Assembly: GCA_017647405.1 (NCBI GenBank)
Contig: JAGCKR010000004.1
Span: 1 to 32,892 of the forward strand
Direction: 5' to 3'
From: Alphaproteobacteria bacterium
GTDB lineage: Bacteria; Pseudomonadota; Alphaproteobacteria; CAAHEQ01; UBA3637
DNA: 32,892 nucleotides
A program made the translations under genes and the position numbers. Of the stretch, positions 9,705 through 17,897 are shown one piece after another; the first letter of the stretch is position 1, and every line of letters starts with the position of its first letter. The notes beneath the pieces are model-generated. The model saw nothing but the letters and a program-made list of their open reading frames with translations, made no database searches and was not told the DNA's origin.

Positions 9705-12125
9705 ATGAAAAAATACAAATTATCAGCGCAAGAAGTTTATAAAGAAAGTCAACTAAGTGACGAAGATTTAAAGGATTTTCCAAAAGACAGTCCTATTTTA
9801 GGACAAGACTTGGCATTAGAAGCCATTAATTTCGGCGCCAAAATAAAAGCAAGCGGATACAATGTTTTTTGCACTGGCCCCAAAGGTGTCGGCAGAACGG
9901 TTTTAACCCTGCAAACGCTTAAAAACTTTGCTACCACGCAAAAAACACCGGATGATTGGTGTTTTATTCATAATTTTGAAACACCCCATCAACCAATTGC
10001 GTTGAATTTTCCAGCCGGCCACGGAAAAACATTCGTCCGCGACATCAAAAAAATGGCTAATGCCCTTCGCATGCATTTAAGTTCTTTATTCACAGATGAA
10101 TCTTATAAAATTCAGGTTGCACATCTTGAACAACAATGCACAAAAGAAAAAGAAAATTATTTTTCAGTTCTTCAAAAAGCCGTGGAAGACAAAAATGTGA
10201 CGTTAATGCGTGTACCAACCGGCGTAACAGTTGCCCCGGTCAAAAAAGGAAAAATACTCACACCGGCAGCCTTTAATAAATTACCAAAAGAAGAAAGAAA
10301 ATCTATTTTGGATCAATTAAAAGCTGCGCAAAAAAAATTAGAAGCAACTATTCAAGACACACCTAATTGGGATACGGCTATGCAAATTGCTTTGGAACAA
10401 TTAAATGTTGACATGGCCTCAAAAGTTTTGAACGCAATTATAAATCCTGTTAAAAAATCTTATCAAAAAAACAATCAGATTCAAATTTATTTAGAATCTA
10501 TTCGGGTCGATATTTTAGATAATATTTCCTTATTGGCTGCACAAAGCAATGACGCTAATATTGAAATGGTAACAGAACAAATTAATGATATGTTTGCCAG
10601 ATATGCTGTAAACTTGTTTGTTTCACATAAACCGGATGCCGGCGCTCCGGTTATTCATTTAAACCATCCAACGCTTTCAAATTTGGTTGGCCGAATTGAA
10701 AGACAACAGCACTTGGGCTCTTTGACAACCGACTTTTCTCTTATCAGACCGGGAGCCTTGCATTTAGCAAACGGTGGTTTTTTAGTTATTGAGGCACGTG
10801 AATTATTGCAAAATGAACACACGTGGAATGCGTTAAAACGCGCCCTATTTTCCAAACAAATCAAAATTGAATCTGGAACTGATGACAACTCTGTTTTTAC
10901 CATTGTTTCTTTAACACCAGCTATTATTCCACTTTCCATTAAAGTGGTTTTAATTGGGGAAACCGATTTATATTACCTTTTAATGGATCGGGATGATGAA
11001 TTTGGTGAATTATTCAAAATCCAATCCAGATTTGCTGAAAAATTAGAACGTACAAAAGAAAACGAAAAAATTTATGCTCAAATTTTAACAAATTTTGCAC
11101 GAAACGAAAAATTAAAACCATTTGCACCAAATGCCATGCGACGCATTATGGAATATACTTCTCGCTTAGCCGGAGATAACACTTATTTAAGCACCTTTAT
11201 GACACACGTAAATGACTTAATGAGGGAAGCAAACTTCTTTGCCCTACAAGCAAGAGCTAAACAAGTTGAAGTAACGCATATCAACAAGGCCTTAGAAGCA
11301 AAACGTTCTCGCTCCGGCTTTATGCAAAAAGAAATGATGGAAATGATTAAAAAAGGAACCATTTCCATTTCAACTTCCGGCAAAAATGTCGGTCAATTAA
11401 ATGCTCTTGTTGTTCATGATTATGGCTCATTTTCTTTTGGTCGACCAAATAAAGTGACTTGTCAGGTTAGATTGGGACACGGTGACTTAATTGACGTTGA
11501 AAGAGAAGCAGAACTTGGTGGATCATTGCACTCAAAAGGTGTTTTAATTTTATCATCATTCCTTGCCAGTAGATTTTCAAAAGGAGAACCTCTCTCATTA
11601 GATGCCTCTTTGGTATTTGAACAATCTTATTCCGAGCTTGATGGCGATTCGGCCTCTTCAACAGAGCTTTACTGTTTACTCTCCGCTGTCGGCGATATTC
11701 CAATTAATCAGGCAATTGCTGCAACAGGCTCTGTCAACCAACTGGGGCATATTCAAGCCGTAGGTGCTGTGAATGAAAAAATTGAAGGGTATTTCACTGT
11801 TTGTAAACAAAAGGGATTAACCGGAGAACAAGGGGTGATTATTCCACGATCCATTGTTCATAACCTGATGTTAAAACCTGAAGTTGTCAGCGCAGTTAAA
11901 GATGGGAAATTCCATATTTATGCTGTTAACACCGTTGATGAAGGCATGGAAATTTTAACAGGATTACCCGCTGGAACACTCGGTAAAAACGGACAATATC
12001 CGCCCAAAAGTATTAATGGAATTATTGCTAAACGACTCAATGATTTTTTCAAAAAATCGCAAGAAGCAGAAAACAATTTAAAACCAACAAAAAAAACAAA
12101 TAAAACAAAAAAAGGGCGGAAATAA
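9705..12125 (+). CDS. Lon-family protease, YcbZ/LonH type (AAA_32 plus Lon C-terminal domain)
   Basis: 806 residues from the ATG at 9705, which has GGGAGA seven bases upstream. Longer in-frame starts (TTG at 9627, ATG at 9687) have no better site. The N-terminal half is the AAA-like region of the YcbZ/LonH group, with a degenerate Walker A, GPKGVGRT at residues 58-65 (Arg where Lys is usual), and LANGGFLVIEA in the Walker B region. An inserted helical section (~120-290) interrupts it. The C-terminal domain is a Lon-type serine protease: Ser649 in DGDSAS and Lys692 in VNEKIEG. The two are 43 residues apart, the same spacing as the Ser679-Lys722 dyad of E. coli Lon. The C-terminus is lysine-rich. 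It is probably cytoplasmic; ATPase function and substrates are unclear for this group. The terminator hairpin loop contains its stop codon. Confidence 0.88.
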   Translation: MKKYKLSAQEVYKESQLSDEDLKDFPKDSPILGQDLALEAINFGAKIKASGYNVFCTGPKGVGRTVLTLQTLKNFATTQKTPDDWCFIHNFETPHQPIALNFPAGHGKTFVRDIKKMANALRMHLSSLFTDESYKIQVAHLEQQCTKEKENYFSVLQKAVEDKNVTLMRVPTGVTVAPVKKGKILTPAAFNKLPKEERKSILDQLKAAQKKLEATIQDTPNWDTAMQIALEQLNVDMASKVLNAIINPVKKSYQKNNQIQIYLESIRVDILDNISLLAAQSNDANIEMVTEQINDMFARYAVNLFVSHKPDAGAPVIHLNHPTLSNLVGRIERQQHLGSLTTDFSLIRPGALHLANGGFLVIEARELLQNEHTWNALKRALFSKQIKIESGTDDNSVFTIVSLTPAIIPLSIKVVLIGETDLYYLLMDRDDEFGELFKIQSRFAEKLERTKENEKIYAQILTNFARNEKLKPFAPNAMRRIMEYTSRLAGDNTYLSTFMTHVNDLMREANFFALQARAKQVEVTHINKALEAKRSRSGFMQKEMMEMIKKGTISISTSGKNVGQLNALVVHDYGSFSFGRPNKVTCQVRLGHGDLIDVEREAELGGSLHSKGVLILSSFLASRFSKGEPLSLDASLVFEQSYSELDGDSASSTELYCLLSAVGDIPINQAIAATGSVNQLGHIQAVGAVNEKIEGYFTVCKQKGLTGEQGVIIPRSIVHNLMLKPEVVSAVKDGKFHIYAVNTVDEGMEILTGLPAGTLGKNGQYPPKSINGIIAKRLNDFFKKSQEAENNLKPTKKTNKTKKGRK

Positions 12126-12140
12126 TCCGCTCTTTTTTTT
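12112..12140 (+). terminator. Intrinsic terminator overlapping the Lon-like stop codon
   Basis: GGGCGGA (12114-12120), loop AATAA and TCCGCTC (12126-12132) pair with one G-U on the plus strand, followed by eight or more T. On the minus strand the G-U becomes an A-C mismatch, so it suits plus-strand transcripts better, though weak use by the convergent gene is possible. Confidence 0.82.
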
Positions 12141-12152
12141 ATAAAACAAGAG

Positions 12153-13808
12153 TTATTCTCTCTCCATTTCCAATCGTTTGATAATGCGGGCTGGAATATA
12201 TGTTTTTTGTTGCACAGGAAGTGTTTCATGAAAAGATATCCCCATTTCATCCATTCCCCTTTCGAAACACCTTATAAGAACATGTTGCGTATATCTGCCA
12301 ACCCTATTCCTTTTTCGTTTTATCTTATTAATTTGTCTGGCAATAATGGAAAAATCTTCTTTTTGTATAGGCAAGAACCCAGAATGATTTAACATAAAAT
12401 CCATCAACTTTGCTGCTAGCGGCGTTTTGTTAATATAATATAAAACATTTTTAAAGGTATCTCTTCTGATATTTCTTAAAATTTTATAACTTTCAAAAGG
12501 TGGCAACGTCACTGTGGATAATTTATCCCATAATAATTGACCAATTGCCAAATTTCTTTTTCGAAGCGCTAATAAAACAGGATTTTCTCCTTTTTTATTA
12601 TATGCCTGAAACCAAAAAGGATTTTGCCTTATTAATAAGTCAACCATATTTTTATCGCCATTTTGAATAGCAATATGGATTAAAAAATCACCCTCTTTAT
12701 TTTTTAAAGATAAAATTTTTTCACCGTTTTTAATCAAATTTTTCATACCGTCAACATCTTTTAAACGCACAAATTTTTCTTGAAGCGAAAAATTTTTTAT
12801 CCCCGTCAAAATATATTTTTTATAGTCTTTTAATAAACGGTTTCCCATTTCTTCTTTTTCAGAAATATCCTTTTGATTGGAAAAGAAAGGAATTAATTCT
12901 TTAAAACTTTTCTGGCCGTTAAATCGAAAATATTGCTGAACAAAATCCTTAATAAAAATTGAAACAAAAGAGCCTTGTTCTGATTTTTCAAACTCTTTTG
13001 ATGCATCACAAAAATATCCTCTAAAATGATGATCATCTATTTCATTAACCAACATCCTATCAACAGAATAAACCACTTCATTATCCTTTAAAAAGGTAAT
13101 AGCGCCCTTGTCCTGATTTATTTTTTTTGTATTGATAAAAGCATGAAAGTTTTTATGATGCCAATTTAACTCTTTTTGTCTATCGGAATATGATACAAAA
13201 TGCATAACACTTGTTTTTGATTTTTGCATAAAAAAACGACTGGATGTTGCAAGTGTTGTAAATGAACGCAAAACCATTTCCTTTTCTTTTAAAGAAAAAT
13301 CCATTCGATTAACTTTTTCTTCAAATCGACGTGCCATATCATACGCAACAAATCCCCCATAGCAAAAGGTGATAATCAACAATCTATTAAGTGTTGAACA
13401 AATATCAACAGCGCTTTTATGCTTTCCATTTTCATCAAAAAGAATCGGCATAAAAAACGAATCGAAAAAAGAGGAAAAATCTGCTTCATCTGGCAAATCT
13501 TGTATCGGAATTGATGATTTTAAATCGGTTAAAATACCCGCAGCTTTTAAACTTTTTAATCGATGAGATGGAAGTCCAACATCATTATAATATGCACATA
13601 AAACTTCCGTATCATCTGGCAAATGGTTCTCCATTGTCATTAAAAATCTTTTAACACAGCCATTTGCATGATATGAACTATCAACCATTCCGCCTGGAAA
13701 AATTAAAATAATATTTCCAGTGGAAGGAAATAAAAAAGAAGAGAATTCATCCCAATGCGTTATTGGAATAGTTAAATCTCGTTTACCCAAAGAAATTTTA
13801 TTTAGCAT
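12153..13808 (-). CDS. Unrecognised protein: possible alpha/beta-hydrolase-like N-terminal half with ankyrin-like repeats
   Basis: 551 residues that I cannot assign to a named family. The N-terminal ~300 residues alternate strands and helices. NIILIFPGGMVD (~32-43) looks like a first core strand. LLIITFCYGGFVAYDMARRF (~143-162) looks like a nucleophile elbow with Cys149 in a small-x-Cys-x-small turn, as in dienelactone hydrolases. A DDHHFRGYF motif near 258-266 could supply the His. Residues ~344-430 resemble three ankyrin repeats (for example GDFLIHIAIQNGDKNMVDLLIRQ). The last ~120 residues are basic and helical. No signal peptide or membrane segment is evident. The gene starts 11 bases after the dnaJ stop with no intervening terminator and a poor ribosome site, implying co-transcription and perhaps coupling. 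The hydrolase reading is inference. Confidence 0.75.
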   Translation of the reverse strand: MLNKISLGKRDLTIPITHWDEFSSFLFPSTGNIILIFPGGMVDSSYHANGCVKRFLMTMENHLPDDTEVLCAYYNDVGLPSHRLKSLKAAGILTDLKSSIPIQDLPDEADFSSFFDSFFMPILFDENGKHKSAVDICSTLNRLLIITFCYGGFVAYDMARRFEEKVNRMDFSLKEKEMVLRSFTTLATSSRFFMQKSKTSVMHFVSYSDRQKELNWHHKNFHAFINTKKINQDKGAITFLKDNEVVYSVDRMLVNEIDDHHFRGYFCDASKEFEKSEQGSFVSIFIKDFVQQYFRFNGQKSFKELIPFFSNQKDISEKEEMGNRLLKDYKKYILTGIKNFSLQEKFVRLKDVDGMKNLIKNGEKILSLKNKEGDFLIHIAIQNGDKNMVDLLIRQNPFWFQAYNKKGENPVLLALRKRNLAIGQLLWDKLSTVTLPPFESYKILRNIRRDTFKNVLYYINKTPLAAKLMDFMLNHSGFLPIQKEDFSIIARQINKIKRKRNRVGRYTQHVLIRCFERGMDEMGISFHETLPVQQKTYIPARIIKRLEMERE

Positions 13809-13819
13809 TCGAAAAAAAA

Positions 13820-14956
13820 TTAAATATTATCCCATAATTTTTTTATTTGAGACAAAAAGTCTGTACACGCTTCTTGTGTTTCATCTTTTGATTCTTTTGC
13901 AAATTCTCTAAGAAGCTCTTTTTGTTTTTGGGTTAAATGCTTAGGTGTTTCAACTTTTAAAGAAACATACAAATCGCCAAAAGATGAGCTCTTCAAGACC
14001 GGCATCCCTTTTCCTTTTAATTTAACTTGATGACCAGATTGTGTTCCTGCTTTAACTTCAAGCTTTTCAGTTTTTCCACTCATGGTTGGCACGTCAATCG
14101 TTCCGCCTAAAGCGGCTGTTGTCATCGGAATAGGAATCTCACAATAAAGATTTGCCCCTTCTCTTTCAAAAATTTCATGTTGTTTAACTGTTAGAAAAAC
14201 ATATAAATCACCAGCTGTCCCACCATTTTGGCCTACATGTCCTTCACCAGACAACCGCATACGAATACCAGAATCAATCCCTTTTGGAATATTAACTTCC
14301 AACGTTCTTTTTTTGCGAATTCGACCAGAGCCTTTACATTTTGAACAAGGATCTTTCACCTTTTTTCCGGTTCCGTTACAAGTTGGACATTCTGTATCCA
14401 CAACAAAAAAACCTTGCCGTTGACGAATATGTCCATACCCACCACAAGTATCACATTGTTCTAAACTTTTACCACCTTTTCCACCACAATCATCACAGGC
14501 AACATAGGTTTCAACATCAATTGATTTTTTAAGCCCATCATAAGCTTCTTGCAATGTTATTTCAAGATCATATCTCAAATCAGAACCGCGGTTAACTCTG
14601 GTTTCACCGCCGGAACGAGATCGGCCGGTAAATCCTGAAAACATTTCTTCAAAAATGCTTTCAAAGCCTGTTCCGGAAAAATCAAACCCACCAAAACCAG
14701 AAGCGCCGCCACCAGCACCGCCCATTCCACTGGTATATGCCTGATGACCATATCTATCATAGGCAGCACGTTTTTGATCATCTTTCAAAACTTCATATGC
14801 TTCATTGATTTCTTTAAATCTTGCTTCAGCTGTTGTATCCCCAGGATGATAATCTGGATGACATTCTTTGGCCTTCACTCTAAAAGCCCTTTTAATTTCA
14901 TCAAAAGAAGCGGATTTTTCAACGCCTAATAAATCATAATAATTTTGTGTTGTCAC
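13820..14956 (-). CDS. dnaJ: Chaperone DnaJ (Hsp40)
   Basis: 378 residues, full length. DnaJ delivers unfolded substrates to DnaK and stimulates its ATPase. In order: J domain with the HPD motif (ECHPDYH); a Gly/Phe-rich linker (GGFDFSGTGFES); four zinc-binding repeats CDDCGGKG, CDTCGGYG, CPTCNGTG and CSKCKGSG; and the two C-terminal substrate-binding domains. The start is GTG at 14954-14956 (MTTQNYYDLLGVE) with AAAGGT eight bases upstream. It lies downstream of dnaK but is separated from it by a strong terminator and has its own candidate promoter. The next gene, an ankyrin-like protein, begins 11 bases after its stop. Confidence 0.98.
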   Translation of the reverse strand: MTTQNYYDLLGVEKSASFDEIKRAFRVKAKECHPDYHPGDTTAEARFKEINEAYEVLKDDQKRAAYDRYGHQAYTSGMGGAGGGASGFGGFDFSGTGFESIFEEMFSGFTGRSRSGGETRVNRGSDLRYDLEITLQEAYDGLKKSIDVETYVACDDCGGKGGKSLEQCDTCGGYGHIRQRQGFFVVDTECPTCNGTGKKVKDPCSKCKGSGRIRKKRTLEVNIPKGIDSGIRMRLSGEGHVGQNGGTAGDLYVFLTVKQHEIFEREGANLYCEIPIPMTTAALGGTIDVPTMSGKTEKLEVKAGTQSGHQVKLKGKGMPVLKSSSFGDLYVSLKVETPKHLTQKQKELLREFAKESKDETQEACTDFLSQIKKLWDNI

Positions 14957-14989
14957 TGATTTTACCTTTTTCTTAATTTATTTTTCATA

Positions 14990-15018
14990 AACATAACATT
15001 TTATGCGTTGTTTTGCAA
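14990..15018 (-). promoter_or_regulatory. Candidate dnaJ promoter
   Basis: On the minus strand TTGCAA (15013-15018), 17-base spacer, TATGTT (14990-14995). It lies between the dnaK terminator and the dnaJ start. A 6-bp inverted repeat (CATAAA 14986-14991, TTTATG 15000-15005) covers the -10. Confidence 0.45.
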
Positions 15019-15042
15019 GACCTACCTTCGTTTTTATAAAGA

Positions 15043-15082
15043 AAAAAGAGGCATTGAGTCTTCACTCAACACCCCCTTTTGT
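15043..15082 (-). terminator. Terminator between dnaK and dnaJ
   Basis: Read on the minus strand, a stem of about 16 pairs (core TTGAGT/ACTCAA, loop GAAG, with several G-U pairs) is followed by a T-run. It is placed to end most dnaK transcripts before dnaJ. Confidence 0.8.
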
Positions 15083-15097
15083 TAAGCCATCAAAAGA

Positions 15098-17002
15098 TTA
15101 CTTTTTAACTTCTTCAAAATCAGCATCAACAACCGTATCATCAGCTTTTGAAGAGGCATCTGTTGCATCTCCTTGCGGTTGTTCACCTGCTTGAGCTTGG
15201 CTTGCTTTATACATTGCCTCACCCAATTTTAAAGAAGCTTGCGTTAAAGCATTTGTTTTTTCTTTAATACGTTCGGCATCATTACTGTCCAAAACATCTT
15301 TTAATTCTTGAACTGCTTTTTCAATACCTTCTTTTTCAGAAGCAGCAATTTTGTCACCATGTTCTTTGAGTTGCTTTTCTGTTTCATGGATCATAGCATC
15401 TGCATGGTTACGTGCTTCAATAGCTTCTTTAATTTTCTTATCTTCTTCAGCGTGTTGTTCAGCTTCTTTGATCATTTTTTCAATATCATCGTCTTTTAAA
15501 CCACCTGAAGCTTGAATACGGATATTTTGTTCTTTCCCAGTAGCTTTATCCTTTGCAGAAACATTAACAATACCATTGGCGTCAATATCAAATGTCACTT
15601 CAATTTGTGGCATTCCACGTGGTGCTGGAGGAATTCCGATTAAATCAAATTGACCAAGCAATTTATTATCACGAGCCATTTCGCGTTCCCCTTGATGGAC
15701 TCTGATTGTAACGGCTGTTTGCCCATCTTCTGCTGTTGAGAATACTTGACTTTTCTTTGTTGGAATTGTTGTGTTTCTATCGATCAAACGAGTGAACACA
15801 CCACCTAATGTTTCAATACCAAGTGAAAGCGGTGTCACATCAAGCAATAACACATCTTTCACATCACCTTTTAACACACCACCTTGAATAGCTGCACCCA
15901 TGGCAACAACTTCATCAGGGTTGACACCTTTGTGTGGTTCTTTGCCAAAGAAATCTTTAACAATTTCTTGAACTTTTGGCATACGTGTCATACCACCAAC
16001 TAAAATAACTTCATCAATATTAGAACGTGAAAGTCCAGCATCTTTCAATGCTTTTTCCATTGGCCCTTTTGTTCTTTCAAGCAAATCTTCAACCAAACTT
16101 TCAAGTTTTGCTCTTGTTAAAGAAACATTTAAGTGTTTTGGACCCGTAGCATCAGCTGTAATAAACGGCAAATTAATATCTGTTTGTGTGGCAGATGACA
16201 ATTCGATTTTTGCCTTTTCAGCAGCTTCTTTCAAGCGTTGTAAAGCCATACGATCTTTTCTTAAATCAATATCGTTTTCTTTTTTGAACTCGTCAGCTAA
16301 ATAATCCATAATACGAGCATCAAAATCTTCACCACCCAAGAATGTGTCACCGTTTGTGGCTTTTACTTCAAAAACACCATCACCGATTTCTAAAATGGAA
16401 ACGTCAAAAGTACCACCGCCCAAGTCATAAACAGCAATCATACCGGATTTCTTTTGATCCATACCATAGGCCAAAGCAGCAGCAGTCGGTTCATTAATAA
16501 TACGAAGAACTTCAAGACCAGCAATTTTACCGGCATCCTTTGTAGCTTGACGTTGAGAATCATCAAAATAAGCCGGAACAGTAATAATGGCTTGAGTAAT
16601 TTTTTCGCCTAAATAACTTTCTGCGTCTTCTTTTAATTTTTGAAGCACAAAAGCAGAAATCTGACTTGGTGCATATTTTTTATCATTTACATCAACCCAA
16701 GCATCCCCATTATCACCTTCAACAATTTTATAAGGGACTAATCCTTTATCTCTTTCAACCATTTTATCATTAAAACGACGACCAATTAATCGTTTAATTG
16801 AAAATAATGTTCCACCCGGATTTGTTACTGCTTGACGTTTGGCGGCTTGGCCAACCAAACGTTCACCTTTTGATGTAAACGCGATCATAGATGGAGTTGT
16901 TCTTGCACCTTCTCTGTTTTCAAGAACTTTACCATCTTTACCATCCATGATAGCCATACAAGAGTTTGTTGTTCCTAAGTCAATTCCTAAGATTTTAGAC
17001 AT
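15098..17002 (-). CDS. dnaK: Chaperone DnaK (Hsp70)
   Basis: 634 residues from the ATG at 17000-17002, which has AAGGAG six bases upstream. A longer in-frame start seven codons earlier lies across that site and is unlikely. DnaK is the ATP-dependent Hsp70 that works with DnaJ and GrpE. Signature motifs are GIDLGTTNS (phosphate 1), [28 protein letters not shown] (phosphate 2), [10 protein letters not shown] (adenosine), the linker [16 protein letters not shown], the beta-sandwich substrate domain, the helical lid and the C-terminal [11 protein letters not shown] sigma-32-like promoter sits upstream, and a terminator separates it from dnaJ. Confidence 0.99.
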   Translation of the reverse strand: MSKILGIDLGTTNSCMAIMDGKDGKVLENREGARTTPSMIAFTSKGERLVGQAAKRQAVTNPGGTLFSIKRLIGRRFNDKMVERDKGLVPYKIVEGDNGDAWVDVNDKKYAPSQISAFVLQKLKEDAESYLGEKITQAIITVPAYFDDSQRQATKDAGKIAGLEVLRIINEPTAAALAYGMDQKKSGMIAVYDLGGGTFDVSILEIGDGVFEVKATNGDTFLGGEDFDARIMDYLADEFKKENDIDLRKDRMALQRLKEAAEKAKIELSSATQTDINLPFITADATGPKHLNVSLTRAKLESLVEDLLERTKGPMEKALKDAGLSRSNIDEVILVGGMTRMPKVQEIVKDFFGKEPHKGVNPDEVVAMGAAIQGGVLKGDVKDVLLLDVTPLSLGIETLGGVFTRLIDRNTTIPTKKSQVFSTAEDGQTAVTIRVHQGEREMARDNKLLGQFDLIGIPPAPRGMPQIEVTFDIDANGIVNVSAKDKATGKEQNIRIQASGGLKDDDIEKMIKEAEQHAEEDKKIKEAIEARNHADAMIHETEKQLKEHGDKIAASEKEGIEKAVQELKDVLDSNDAERIKEKTNALTQASLKLGEAMYKASQAQAGEQPQGDATDASSKADDTVVDADFEEVKK

Positions 17003-17046
17003 ATATTTCTCCTTTATATACAAGTATTCTTTTTTTTGATGAAACT

Positions 17047-17075
17047 TATATAGGTCATAACATTGTATTTTTCAA
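17047..17075 (-). promoter_or_regulatory. dnaK promoter, heat-shock (RpoH)-like
   Basis: On the minus strand TTGAAA (17070-17075), exactly 17 bases, then TATATA (17047-17052) preceded by CC. The -10 context CCTATATAA resembles alphaproteobacterial RpoH promoters; the -35 is preceded by G rather than C. The predicted start is about 38 bases before the dnaK ATG. No CIRCE inverted repeat is present. Confidence 0.65.
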
Positions 17076-17156
17076 CCCTCTTTTTTCAATTTTTTTTAAT
17101 TTTTTGATAAAAACATACAATTCGTTTATTTTTATATATTTTTTTATGGTTATGAC

Positions 17157-17185
17157 TTGAAAAAATAACGTATTTAAGCTACTCT
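17157..17185 (+). promoter_or_regulatory. Candidate promoter of the FtsB-like gene
   Basis: TTGAAA (17157-17162), 17-base spacer, TACTCT (17180-17185). The -10 is weak. A small hairpin (CTTTC 17184-17188, GAAAG 17194-17198) lies before the AAAGGAG ribosome site. Confidence 0.35.
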
Positions 17186-17214
17186 TTCGATAAGAAAGCT
17201 AAAAGGAGACAGTT

Positions 17215-17508
17215 ATGAAAAGCGAAATCGGTCGAAATTTATTTTTTCCGTTTATTTGCATTTTAATTACCATCTATTTCTTTTATCATGGAATTGAAGG
17301 AAATCATGGTATTCATCGGATGAATGAAGTTAAAAATGAAATTCATACCGCCACAACCATTCATAAAAACCTCTTAAAAGAAAAAGATCTTTTGCAAGCA
17401 AAGGTGAATGCGCTTTCTCCTAAATCTCTTGATTTAGATCAATTAGAAGAATCTGCATTCAGAATTTTGAATATGGGCGACGAATCAACTTTAATTATCT
17501 TTAATTAA
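17215..17508 (+). CDS. Septum formation initiator (FtsB/DivIC-like)
   Basis: 97 residues. A short basic N-terminus is followed by one membrane segment (~residues 9-26), a GIEGNHGI turn, a short coiled-coil stretch (~35-65) and a compact C-terminal region with LDLDQLEESAFRIL. This is the layout of FtsB/DivIC proteins, which join FtsL and FtsQ in the divisome, and the GxxGxxG turn is usual in alphaproteobacterial members. The ATG has a strong AAGGAG site. In many alphaproteobacteria this gene lies next to the pyruvate dehydrogenase genes; here it stands alone, divergent from dnaK, and its 3' end overlaps the convergent 131-residue gene by eight bases. Confidence 0.78.
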   Translation: MKSEIGRNLFFPFICILITIYFFYHGIEGNHGIHRMNEVKNEIHTATTIHKNLLKEKDLLQAKVNALSPKSLDLDQLEESAFRILNMGDESTLIIFN

Positions 17509-17896
17509 TTCGTGTATTCACATTCAATTTCATATTTTTGATTTGCTGTAATAATAAAACATTTTCTTGTTCTTTTAATGAATAATTAATCATTTGAACA
17601 TCTGTTTTATATTTTTCATTCATTAGATTTAAAATCAACAATCGATCAAGATGAAAACGCTCTTTTTTAATATTTACAAATAACTTATTCGGCTCAATTT
17701 CCCATTGTTTATTTGAAATATTATAATAAATATTCCCCATTGAAGAAACTGCCTTTTTATCTATATGATAATGTTTAATAAATAAATTATGGGTCATATC
17801 CCCTTGAAAATTCGGATGACTTTGAAAATCATGCCACACACGCGCAATATATCCCTGAATCTTTGGATGATCTGAATAAAAAACTATAAATCTCAT
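17501..17896 (-). CDS. Hypothetical protein, 131 residues
   Basis: I do not recognise a family. The protein is soluble-looking and rich in Asn, Lys, His and aromatic residues. It starts MRFIVFYSDHP, has a middle stretch with a possible beta hairpin (SSMGNIYYNISNKQWEIEPN) and ends in a helical Lys/Gln-rich tail. No signal peptide, membrane segment or clear metal motif is visible. It begins one base after the ampG stop, so it is probably co-transcribed with ampG and translated by coupling; no strong ribosome site is seen. Its stop overlaps the convergent FtsB-like gene by eight bases, and no terminator separates them. Confidence 0.6.
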   Translation of the reverse strand: MRFIVFYSDHPKIQGYIARVWHDFQSHPNFQGDMTHNLFIKHYHIDKKAVSSMGNIYYNISNKQWEIEPNKLFVNIKKERFHLDRLLILNLMNEKYKTDVQMINYSLKEQENVLLLQQIKNMKLNVNTRIN

Positions 17897-17897
17897 T

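Noticed and set aside
17003-17023. Seven extra codons at the dnaK start
   Set aside because: They cover the AAGGAG ribosome site; DnaK proteins begin at the [13 protein letters not shown] methionine.
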